DNA of 64,000 nucleotides from Planctomycetota bacterium (GTDB lineage: Bacteria > Planctomycetota > UBA1135 > GCA-002748355). The notes beneath the pieces are model-generated. The model was not told where the DNA came from, ran no database searches, and worked only from the letters and a program-made list of their open reading frames with translations. The position numbers and the translations under genes are program-made. The stretch covers positions 744,001 to 808,000 of the forward strand of contig JACKHW010000001.1 in NCBI GenBank assembly GCA_020638795.1, written 5' to 3'. Below are positions 56,885 through 64,000 of the stretch, piece after piece; position 1 is the stretch's first letter; each line of letters starts with the position of its first letter.

Positions 56885-59767
56885 ATGCAACAGGTCCCAG
56901 GCACCCGACTCGCGCACTACGACATCCAGGCCAAGATCGGTGCGGGCGGGATGGGGGACGTCTATCGCGCGTGGGACACGAGACTCGAACGTGCCGTCGC
57001 GATCAAGTTGTTGCCCGATCGGTTGTCGCGTCATGCCGAAGCCAAGCAGCGCTTCTTGCTCGAGGCACGCGCTGCGTCGGGACTCGAGCATCCGAATGTC
57101 TGCACGGTCTATGCCGTCGAAGAGTTGGACGACGGACGTCTGCTTCTCGCCATGGCGCTTCTCGAAGGAGAAACGCTGCGGCACCGACTCGACCGTGGCG
57201 TGATGAGCGTCAACGAAGCACTCGACGTGGCAATCCAGATCGCGGACGGACTGGCGGCCGCGCACGAGCACGGAGTGCTGCATCGCGACATCAAGCCGGC
57301 CAACATCGGCTTCGCCGCCGATGGGCGTGCGGTGATTCTAGACTTCGGGCTCGCCAAGATGCCCGACGTCGATCTCACGGCCGAAGGCACGACACTCGGC
57401 ACCCTCGCGTACATGAGTCCCGAGCAGGCGAGGGGGAAGACCACGGATGCGCGTACCGACGTTTGGTCGCTCGGCGTCGTGCTGTACGAGATGCTCGCCG
57501 GGACGAGGCCGTTCGTCGGCGAACAACTCGCCGTGGTTCGTGCTGTGCTCGACGAGGATCCGGTTCCGCTCACGACGCACGTGCCGAACTTGTCGGCCGA
57601 ACTCGACGGCATCGTGCAGCGCTGTCTCGCGAAGGATCGCGAAACACGCACTCCCACGGCCGCGGCGCTCGCCGAAGAGCTGCGCGCTTTTCGGGAGCCG
57701 CCACGAGTCGAAGGAACGAGTCGCAAGGCCCTGCTCGGTCTGGCCACGATTTCCGTCCTGGTGCTCGCCGCTACGGTCGCGTGGTTGTGGTCGACGCGAG
57801 CCCGAGAGCAGCACGTGCGCACCGAAGTCTTGCCGGAACTCGAACGCCTCGTCCCGTTGGTGCGCTACGACATGAGTGCTGCTCCTGGTTGGAAGGCCGT
57901 CGGTCTGCTGCACGAGGCTCGAGACGTGCTCGGAGACGATGCGCGGCTCGACGAACTACGACCACGCATCGTCTGCGAACTCGACCTGTCGTCCGAGCCC
58001 TCCGGTGCGCTCGTGCGTGCCAAAGCGTACGGCGACGACGGCGCGAGTTGGATCGAACTCGGTCGTACTCCGATTCCGAAGGCCGCGGTTCCTATGGGGA
58101 TCTCCGAGGTCGAACTGGAGTTCGATGGGTGCAGCCCGGTGCGCGACATCCTGTGGGGGATGACGTACTTCAGCAGCGAGCGGCGTTTCGTGCTCGACCC
58201 GAAGGGTTCGATCCCCGAAGGGATGGTTCGCGTCGCCTGCGAGTCGTATCCCGTACAACTACCGGGCCTCGATCACCTCGAGACGGAACGCATGGTCGAC
58301 TTCTTGTGTGATCGCCTCGAAGTCACCAACGCCGACTACAAGCGGTTCGTCGAGGAGGGCGCGTATCGCAAGCCTGAATTCTGGCGAGTCCCGTTCGTGT
58401 TCGAGGGGCGCACGCTCTCGTTTGCGGAGGCGATGCAACGCTTCGTCGATCGCACCAATCTTCCAGGACCGTCGACGTGGGAGAGCGGAAGCTACCCCGA
58501 CGGCAAAGCGCAGCATCCCGTCGGCGGATTGTCCTGGTACGAGGCCGAGGCGTTCGCTCGATACGCGAAGAAAGAACTGCCGACGATCTTCCACTGGAGC
58601 ATGGTCGCGTTCACGTTCGGCAGCTCGGAGATCATTCCGAAGTCCAACTTTGGGGACGGCACCGTCGAGGTCGGTTCGACTCGCGGTCACAATCGCTACG
58701 GCGCACAGGATATGGCCGGCAACGTGCGCGAGTGGTGCGTCAACGAAGTGTCGGGCACGAGTTCGCGCTTCATCCTCGGTGGTGGCTACAACGACAATCG
58801 CTACTCGTTCAACGACGCCTACGCCGCCGATGCGTTCGATCGTTCGCCGACCAACGGATTGCGTTGTGTGCGATTGACTACGGATGAACCCAATCGCGAG
58901 CGACTGACACGCGCGATCGAGACGCCGTTCCGAGACTTCACCAAGGAGAAGCCGGTCGACGATGCGACGTTTGCCGTGTATCTGCGTCAGTTCGATTACG
59001 ATCGGACGCCTCTCCAAGCCGTCGTCGAGAACGAGACCGTGGACGAGCACGGTACGCGTCAAGTCGTGACGTTTGCGGCCGCCTACGGCGACGAACGCAT
59101 GCGCGCTCTGCTGATGCTGCCGCGCATCGGCAAGAAGCCTTACCAGACCGTCGTCTACTTCCCGGGATCGAATGCGATTCACGCGAGTTCGAGCTCTGGG
59201 ATCGACACGGGCAACTTCAAGGCGATCCTTGCCAGTGGTCGCGCGGTGATGCTACCGATCTACAAGGGGACGTACGAACGTGGTACCGAGCTCGCGTCCG
59301 ACTATCCCGATGACACCATCTTCTACAAGGACCACGTCCTCTGGTGGGGCAAGGATCTGCGCCGGTCCGTCGACTATCTCGAAGAGCGCACCGACATCGA
59401 TGCCGATCGTCTCGCGTACTTCGGCACCAGTTGGGGCGGTGCACTCGGCGGGATCATGCCCGCGATCGAAACTCGCTTGCGCTGCAACGTGCTCTACGTC
59501 GCGGGAATGTTGTTCCAGCGCTCCTTACCCGAAGTCGACCAGCTCCATTATGTGCCGCGCGTCCGCCAGCCGACGCTGATGCTCAATGGTGAGTTCGACT
59601 TCTTCTTCCCCGTCGAGACCTCGCAGAAGCCGATGTTCGAACTCCTCGGCACACCTGCAGAACACAAGCGATACGAGGTCTACCCCGGCGCGCATTCGAT
59701 TCCGCGCAGCGAGGCGACGGCGCAGATGCTCGGCTGGCTCGACACGTATCTGGGCAAGGTCGAGTGA
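56885..59767 (+). CDS. Ser/Thr kinase fused to FGE-sulfatase-like domain and alpha/beta hydrolase
   Basis: 960 residues from ATG 56885. Kinase domain 10-270: IGAGGMGDVYRAW, VAIK Lys41, VLHRDIKPANIGF (Asp135), DFG 153-155, MSPEQ. One membrane helix lies at about 283-305 (ALLGLATISVLVLAATVAWL). An unassigned beta-rich stretch follows. An FGE/SUMF1-like domain is at about 455-668 (RLEVTNADYKRFVEEGAYR, GGLSWYEAEAFARYAKKELP, DMAGNVREWCVNE, NGLRCVR). The last ~220 residues are an alpha/beta hydrolase with nucleophile Ser849 in YFGTSWGGALGG and His in PGAHSIPR. Such kinase-FGE fusions are known in Acidobacteria and Planctomycetes; the third domain is less usual. All kinase residues are present. Confidence 0.92.
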   Translation: MQQVPGTRLAHYDIQAKIGAGGMGDVYRAWDTRLERAVAIKLLPDRLSRHAEAKQRFLLEARAASGLEHPNVCTVYAVEELDDGRLLLAMALLEGETLRHRLDRGVMSVNEALDVAIQIADGLAAAHEHGVLHRDIKPANIGFAADGRAVILDFGLAKMPDVDLTAEGTTLGTLAYMSPEQARGKTTDARTDVWSLGVVLYEMLAGTRPFVGEQLAVVRAVLDEDPVPLTTHVPNLSAELDGIVQRCLAKDRETRTPTAAALAEELRAFREPPRVEGTSRKALLGLATISVLVLAATVAWLWSTRAREQHVRTEVLPELERLVPLVRYDMSAAPGWKAVGLLHEARDVLGDDARLDELRPRIVCELDLSSEPSGALVRAKAYGDDGASWIELGRTPIPKAAVPMGISEVELEFDGCSPVRDILWGMTYFSSERRFVLDPKGSIPEGMVRVACESYPVQLPGLDHLETERMVDFLCDRLEVTNADYKRFVEEGAYRKPEFWRVPFVFEGRTLSFAEAMQRFVDRTNLPGPSTWESGSYPDGKAQHPVGGLSWYEAEAFARYAKKELPTIFHWSMVAFTFGSSEIIPKSNFGDGTVEVGSTRGHNRYGAQDMAGNVREWCVNEVSGTSSRFILGGGYNDNRYSFNDAYAADAFDRSPTNGLRCVRLTTDEPNRERLTRAIETPFRDFTKEKPVDDATFAVYLRQFDYDRTPLQAVVENETVDEHGTRQVVTFAAAYGDERMRALLMLPRIGKKPYQTVVYFPGSNAIHASSSSGIDTGNFKAILASGRAVMLPIYKGTYERGTELASDYPDDTIFYKDHVLWWGKDLRRSVDYLEERTDIDADRLAYFGTSWGGALGGIMPAIETRLRCNVLYVAGMLFQRSLPEVDQLHYVPRVRQPTLMLNGEFDFFFPVETSQKPMFELLGTPAEHKRYEVYPGAHSIPRSEATAQMLGWLDTYLGKVE

Positions 59768-59864
59768 GGCGCGACACGACGGGCCGACCAGGCTCGCCGG
59801 AGCGCTCAGGCCGTTGCGGGTATCGAACGGACGCGGTCCATGCTGGATCGTCAGCGTGTTTTGC

Positions 59865-60374
59865 TCAGTCGGGCGACCCCTCGCGATGACCCTGCTCGTT
59901 CTGCCAGTATCGGAAGGACTGGAAGACCAACGCGCCGATCACGATCAAGGTCAGGAAGTACCACATTGTGCGTCCGGCAGACAGGAAGCCGATCGCTTGG
60001 GACGAACGCCCGAGGTAGATCAGTGCGCAGACTGTCGCCAATGCGGACGCGGCGAGTGGCAGCATGGCCGCGGTTCTGCGCGGGATCGCGAAGAAGCCCT
60101 GGCTCACGACGATGGGGACGGCCGCGGCCACCAAGGAACACACGAAGACGAGCACTCCTTCTGCAGAGCTGAATCCGTTCCAGCTCATGCCCGAGTCGAA
60201 GCCGCCCGGCATGCTGAGCGTTCCGGCGGCGTTGCCGATGGACACCGAAAACCAAGGCAAGAAACAACACAGCGCAGACGCAGCACCCAGGACGAGGACG
60301 AGCTTCTCACGCTGCGTCATCGCGCGCGGCATGGATTTGGAACTCTCGGGACCGCGGCTTTCGATATCTCCCAT
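59865..60374 (-). CDS. Four-helix membrane protein of unknown function
   Basis: 169 residues with a short soluble N-terminus and four membrane segments: KLVLVLGAASALCCFLPWFS, GVLVFVCSLVAAAVPIVVS, TAAMLPLAASALATVCALIY and TMWYFLTLIVIGALVFQSFR. A Gly/Ser/Asn-rich loop (GTLSMPGGFDSGMSWNGFS) sits between the first two helices. I recognise no family. It lies between the kinase fusion gene (convergent) and the remnant at 60526. Confidence 0.65.
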   Translation of the reverse strand: MGDIESRGPESSKSMPRAMTQREKLVLVLGAASALCCFLPWFSVSIGNAAGTLSMPGGFDSGMSWNGFSSAEGVLVFVCSLVAAAVPIVVSQGFFAIPRRTAAMLPLAASALATVCALIYLGRSSQAIGFLSAGRTMWYFLTLIVIGALVFQSFRYWQNEQGHREGSPD

Positions 60375-60525
60375 GGGCTCTCCTGCGCCGCATCGTTGTT
60401 GGCGATCACGACCAGCGCGATGGAGACGCTAGCACAGATGCCTTACGTCCGTGCAACGACTATTCGTCTGCCTCTGCAGAGCGGGTGTATCGCCCGCGAA
60501 CGGTCCCTGCGCGGGAGACGACTCC

Positions 60526-60673
60526 TCAGCGCGGCACGAAGCGGAACGAATCGAAGCTCGCCTGCACCGAGTTCGGCTTGGTCCAAGAGAACACGTTCAA
60601 CCCGACCTGCAGCGTCGCCGGCAGCTCCCCGCCGGACACGCTCGCGGAGACGAGGTGCGGATCGCCGCTGACG
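60526..60673 (-). pseudogene. C-terminal remnant of a secreted beta-rich protein
   Basis: On the minus strand a frame from 60673 to a TGA at 60526-60528 reads IDVSGDPHLVSASVSGGELP then ATLQVGLNVFSWTKPNSVQA SFDSFRFVPR. The pattern looks like the last strands of a concanavalin/LamG- or DUF1349-like domain. It has no start codon: the frame is closed by the stop of the small gene at 60674. It looks like the 3' end of a truncated gene. The family is a guess from the pattern. Confidence 0.45.
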
Positions 60674-60949
60674 TCAATTCAGCCTCGAGCTGAAACTTGT
60701 TTTGCAGAGGTGCATGACGCCGATCACGAGTCCGCACACTGCGAGGATGATGCCGTACTCGCTCAGCATCGCCTGAACGTCGGGATACTTCACCGAGTAG
60801 GCTTTCGTGAACGGCAATGCACGCTCGGCCATGAAGTGAAAGCGGCAGTTCATCTCCGATGCCGGGATGCGCATCGGAGGCACGAGGGACACGAAGAGGA
60901 TGCCGATCAGGCCGAGGAGGCCGACGATCGTGGTGAAGCGACTTCTCAT
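60674..60949 (-). CDS. Small membrane protein
   Basis: 91 residues with two membrane helices (FTTIVGLLGLIGILFVSLV and YGIILAVCGLVIGVMHLC) and a loop with EMNCRFHFMAERALPFTKAY. The start ATG overlaps the stop of the upstream gene as ATGA (60946-60949), so both are one transcript. I recognise no family. The last few codons run into the remnant at 60526-60673, so the natural C-terminus may have been altered. Confidence 0.55.
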   Translation of the reverse strand: MRSRFTTIVGLLGLIGILFVSLVPPMRIPASEMNCRFHFMAERALPFTKAYSVKYPDVQAMLSEYGIILAVCGLVIGVMHLCKTSFSSRLN

Positions 60950-61227
60950 GGTCTCGACTCCAATACGGAATGCGGTGTCCCTCGCGTGAGAAGGTCACGA
61001 ATGTCGTTCAGGGCTTGGTGTGAGCGGTAGCGCAGAATGCTGTGTTCGATGACGAAGCGCGTCATCAGCGGGCCGAAAGTAGCAGACATGACCCACGCCC
61101 AGTTGCCGTGCGCGTAGAGCCACCACGTTCCGTAGAGCGTTCCGCCGATGCCTCCCCAGAACATGAGCTGGAGCAGCAGAGGTGCCATCAGGGTGCGGAA
61201 CAGCAAGAAGTCGACGACGTGCTTCAT
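60946..61227 (-). CDS. Small membrane protein, upstream partner
   Basis: 93 residues from ATG 61227, preceded by GAGG at six bases. Two membrane helices (LMAPLLLQLMFWGGIGGTLY and GNWAWVMSATFGPLMTRFVI) are separated by a short loop. The basic C-terminal tail (LRYRSHQALNDIRDLLTRG) is cytoplasmic. It resembles DUF4282-type proteins in helix spacing and the FLLFRTLMAPLLL opening, but this is not certain. It overlaps the next gene by four bases. Confidence 0.6.
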   Translation of the reverse strand: MKHVVDFLLFRTLMAPLLLQLMFWGGIGGTLYGTWWLYAHGNWAWVMSATFGPLMTRFVIEHSILRYRSHQALNDIRDLLTRGTPHSVLESRP

Positions 61228-61266
61228 GGTCATCCTCGTGAAGTTCACGGTTCAAGGACGCTGCGG

Positions 61267-63489
61267 TCAGTTCCAAGGATCGAAGACTTCGAGTCGGCCA
61301 TCGAAGTGACGCAACACGAAGCGGTGGGGCAGGCCGATCGGCAGGTGCTTTTGCCAGGTGTTTTCGCTCGCGGTGTTCGCGTCGATGCGTACGGTGTCGA
61401 CGAGGTGCCACTGTGCAGTCGCGCCTGTCGGTTGCAGCATCAGCTCGAGCCGCACGTGCGCCTTCTCGATGTGAAAACGATCGAGAACCGAGCGAAGCGG
61501 GATCTCGCGCGATATGCGATCCTCGAGCCACTCCCCATGCGACTCGTGGATCGAGGACGATGCCGCCGCGATGCGTGTGCATCGACTGACGCGACCGTCT
61601 CGTCGGAGGATCCACGCGACACGCCAATCGCGAGGTGCGGCGATCAACTCGAGTCCGCTCGCATCGATTCGATAGCCGAAGGATCCGGTATCCGCGAAAT
61701 CGAGACTCTCGACGGTTTGTCCGGTCGCTAAGGATCCATTCGCTCGTTCGAGCACGACTCTGTTCTCGCGATCAACGCCGAGCTCTCGGATACGGATGCG
61801 ATGCGGAGCGTTGCCTTTCCCGCGGACGAACTCGATCGGTTCGTGCGTCAGGCGATCTCCGAACGCGACGCCCGATTCGAAGACTTCGCCGTCGTCCATC
61901 AAGACCCACAGTTCGTAGTCCTTGGCTTCGAACTCGCCCCAACCGATCCTCGCGATGCCGTCCTCGATCGGCATGGAGAGGCTGGACGTTGGTTCGCGCA
62001 GAACCCATCGCCCCGACACTTTGGTCGGCTGCATCGAGCCCGGGTCGAGCACGCGAACCGTGAGGGTGCGCTGAGGCGGACCGGCTCGGAGCACGATCCG
62101 TCCCGGTGCCGTCACGAGGTGGTCCGCTTGCTCGAAGACGAAGGAGAGGGCAGAAGCCGAGATTCGGTACTCGGCGCCTTCGAGGACTTCGAGTTCGAGG
62201 TCGTGGGGCCCTACGGCTTCGAGTTCTGCACCGCTGCGGATCACGACGGCCTGCCCGTGTGTGCTCGGCGCACTCGGGCGACCGAAGACGCGTTCGGGAT
62301 CGCCCTCGGTCGTCCAGGCGGGGTCGAGGTGGACGCGCCAGGGTTCGTCGATCGCGGCGCCGACACACGCGACACTCAGCGTCGAGAATGCAGGAAGCGT
62401 GAACGCGCGCGCCGAGTCGTCACTCCGGATGTCGAAGCCGATACGGTCATCGTTTCTCGCGATGATCCACAAGGTGCCCTGCGACGACGTCTCGGTTCGA
62501 TCGAATTCGAGCGTGCCTCGTGGGTTCGTGAACTGCGAATCGCCAGGCGGTGTGATCGTCAGAGCTTCTTCGCGACTCTTCGGCAAGCGGGCGTTCCATG
62601 TGATCCAGTAGCGAAGTCCCGCGGCTGGACTGCCGTCCGCGTTCTGCACCGTCCAGTTATCGCTGTCGTGGCTTGCATGCTCAACAGCCTCGGTGCGCAC
62701 ACTCGTCGTTGCCGTTGTTGCTGGCTGTGTTGCTCGCTCGCGATCCTGTGCTTTCGCGTTCTCTCTCGAAGTCAGGGGCGTGCTGGGCAAGAGTCGAGGT
62801 TCGTCATTGGCGCTCCACACCGTGACGGCCACGAAGAGCGAGGCCGCGAACAGTGGCAACGCCAAAGCCGTCGTCAGCAAGGTCTTGTTCATCATCACTC
62901 CAAGGATCATCACGCTGCCGCTCGTTGCGCTCAGAGCGCGTCCGGGATGCGCCAGCGGGATCAGGCTCAGCTTCCACGCCGAGCGATCACCGTCGAACTC
63001 GGCATCCAGGTCGGTGCGCAACAGGTCGAGTGCGCGCTTCAGTCTCGTGCGTACGGTCGCGCTCGGAATCCCGAGTCGAGCGGCGATCTGCTTCGGCTCC
63101 AGACCTTCGAAGTAGCGCAGCAGGATGGTGCCGCGATACGGCTCCGGCAGCGCGACGGCACATCGAACGACGTGCGCGCGCGTGGCTTCGCGATCGAGGA
63201 TCTCTGTGGTCGACGGCACGGCTTCGGGTCGTGCCACGGTCTCCTCTCGCCGGCGAGCGGCTCGCCGTTGGGCCTTGCGATTGAGTGCGAGATTGCGCAC
63301 GACCGTCGCGAGCCAGCCTTTTAGCGCGCCAGCCTCGCGTGGCGGCTGCTCTACGGCCTTCAGCCAGGCTTGTTGCACGACATCATCGATGTCGTTGTCA
63401 TCGAGCAGCAGAGTCCGCGCGAGACCGCGCAAGAACGCTTCGTGCGACAGCAGGGTTTCGACAGCGGGCTGTGTGCGCGAGGCGACCAT
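61267..63489 (-). CDS. ECF sigma factor fused to membrane anchor and extracytoplasmic domain
   Basis: 740 residues in one frame. Residues 12-160 are an ECF factor: region 2 LDDNDIDDVVQQAWLKAVEQ, region 4 LPEPYRGTILLRYFEGLEPK and IAARLGIPSATVRTRLKRAL. A membrane helix follows at about 203-224 (TLLTTALALPLFAASLFVAV), then ~500 residues of beta-rich outside sequence without a known catalytic motif (RTLTVRVLDPGSMQPTKVSG, a carboxypeptidase-regulatory-like strand pattern). Tethering a sigma factor to the membrane implies release or conformational control by an outside signal. Similar C-terminally extended ECF factors are known in planctomycetes. Stops 19 bases upstream of the small-gene pair, same strand. 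Confidence 0.85.
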   Translation of the reverse strand: MVASRTQPAVETLLSHEAFLRGLARTLLLDDNDIDDVVQQAWLKAVEQPPREAGALKGWLATVVRNLALNRKAQRRAARRREETVARPEAVPSTTEILDREATRAHVVRCAVALPEPYRGTILLRYFEGLEPKQIAARLGIPSATVRTRLKRALDLLRTDLDAEFDGDRSAWKLSLIPLAHPGRALSATSGSVMILGVMMNKTLLTTALALPLFAASLFVAVTVWSANDEPRLLPSTPLTSRENAKAQDRERATQPATTATTSVRTEAVEHASHDSDNWTVQNADGSPAAGLRYWITWNARLPKSREEALTITPPGDSQFTNPRGTLEFDRTETSSQGTLWIIARNDDRIGFDIRSDDSARAFTLPAFSTLSVACVGAAIDEPWRVHLDPAWTTEGDPERVFGRPSAPSTHGQAVVIRSGAELEAVGPHDLELEVLEGAEYRISASALSFVFEQADHLVTAPGRIVLRAGPPQRTLTVRVLDPGSMQPTKVSGRWVLREPTSSLSMPIEDGIARIGWGEFEAKDYELWVLMDDGEVFESGVAFGDRLTHEPIEFVRGKGNAPHRIRIRELGVDRENRVVLERANGSLATGQTVESLDFADTGSFGYRIDASGLELIAAPRDWRVAWILRRDGRVSRCTRIAAASSSIHESHGEWLEDRISREIPLRSVLDRFHIEKAHVRLELMLQPTGATAQWHLVDTVRIDANTASENTWQKHLPIGLPHRFVLRHFDGRLEVFDPWN

Positions 63490-63621
63490 CGTGAATCAAG
63501 ACAGTGTGGCCCGAGTCGGCGTTTCGCGAGTTGGTGAGAAAATCTCGAGAAGTGGTCTCGTCGTTTTGGAAGCGTCTGGCTCCGTGAGGATGTTGCCGAG
63601 GATGTGCCAGGCCGTCGATTC

Positions 63622-64000
63622 TCAGTCCCGTCGCACCCAAATCGCCAAGACCGCCAGGACGGAGCCGATGAGCAGCAGCGCGACGAAGGCTGGAAGGAGC
63701 AGCGACACGATGCCGGCGAGGAACAATGCCGCTCCGCCGATCCAGTGCGCACGCCACTGCGCGTGCACGATCCGACCGAGATACAACCCTTGCGCCGTGA
63801 GGAAGACGATCGGGCCTCCTCCGAGCAAGAGGCTCAGAGCGAGCGAACCGCGATCGTGTGGATGCAGGATGACCTTCTCGCTGCCTACGGCGACCGCGAT
63901 GAGTCCGGTGACCATCCCGAAGACGGCGACGACGGCGTGGCGGCTGACGTGGACGGGATCCTCCGTGCCTTCGACGTGTTCCGATACGAGATCACGCGAG
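63622..64000 (-). CDS. LtrA-like membrane protein, C-terminal part (runs off right edge)
   Basis: The last ~125 codons of a gene that continues past the window; the frame is open to base 64000 (upstream residues SRDLVSEHVEGTEDPVHVSR). There are three to four membrane helices: AVVAVFGMVTGLIAVAVGS, LALSLLLGGGPIVFLTAQGL, WIGGAALFLAGIVSLLLPAF and ALLLIGSVLAVLAIWV. The segment GSEKVILHPHD and the helix order match the C-terminus of LtrA (low-temperature requirement protein A) family membrane proteins. An internal Met at 63915 is not the start. Confidence 0.65.
   Translation of the reverse strand, partial: SRDLVSEHVEGTEDPVHVSRHAVVAVFGMVTGLIAVAVGSEKVILHPHDRGSLALSLLLGGGPIVFLTAQGLYLGRIVHAQWRAHWIGGAALFLAGIVSLLLPAFVALLLIGSVLAVLAIWVRRD

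Noticed and set aside
63622..63915. A complete 97-residue membrane protein starting at 63915
   Set aside because: The frame stays open to the window edge and the upstream residues fit the same membrane family, so it is the tail of a larger gene.

Overview
GC-rich chromosomal window, most likely from a planctomycete (Planctomycetota) or close relative. The evidence is a giant surface protein with an N-terminal LEPR-X-L-L motif (LEPRILLSA), several very large membrane-anchored Ser/Thr kinases, some paired with ECF sigma factors, an ECF factor fused to a membrane anchor and extracytoplasmic domain, and secreted proteins of the GQGC / ELWVSDGT type. I saw no tRNA, rRNA, CRISPR array or insertion sequence.

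Region 1 (1-6932, minus strand) is a tightly coupled operon of type III secretion (T3SS) basal-body genes. Confident members are sctI, sctJ, sctK, sctL and the first 35 codons of sctN at the left edge. Upstream of them, in the order of the Yersinia yscD-E-F-G-H block, lie an FHA-TM protein (SctD-like but with almost no periplasmic part), a TPR lipoprotein and four small proteins. Most junctions are 1-4 base stop/start overlaps.

Region 2 (7085-14466, plus strand) is divergent from it. It encodes a large CsgG/LpoB-like exported protein, a membrane-anchored Ser/Thr kinase, an LpoB-like lipoprotein, a COG3014-like lipoprotein and a tiny lipoprotein. The shared control region suggests one envelope machine.

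Region 3 (14516-18403) is an ECF sigma factor followed by a kinase whose catalytic loop reads HRDLNPNN instead of HRDLKPxN, plus a small divergent ORF.

Region 4 (18389-43742, minus strand) is a surface-display block: a FMN-binding-like or unknown periplasmic protein, a hybrid histidine kinase, a ~14 kb giant-protein gene (RTX repeats, LamG-like domain, delta-60 repeats, a long array of 94-residue PKD-like repeats), then an export cassette (HlyD adaptor, PilZ-like protein, GAF-HlyD fusion, M50 protease-HlyD fusion) and a lipoprotein caspase. The PKD array is nearly identical at DNA level (282 bp period) and contains short deletions and two scrambled stretches that break the reading frame, probably assembly damage.

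Region 5 (43993-64000) is a mixed region of secreted proteins, a DLH-type hydrolase, an overlapping ECF-kinase pair with TPRs, a matrixin-type metalloprotease with an exported partner, a kinase-FGE-hydrolase triple fusion, small membrane proteins, an ECF factor with a membrane-anchored C-terminal domain, and an LtrA-like protein running off the right edge. Three short fragments of broken genes lie in its intergenic gaps.
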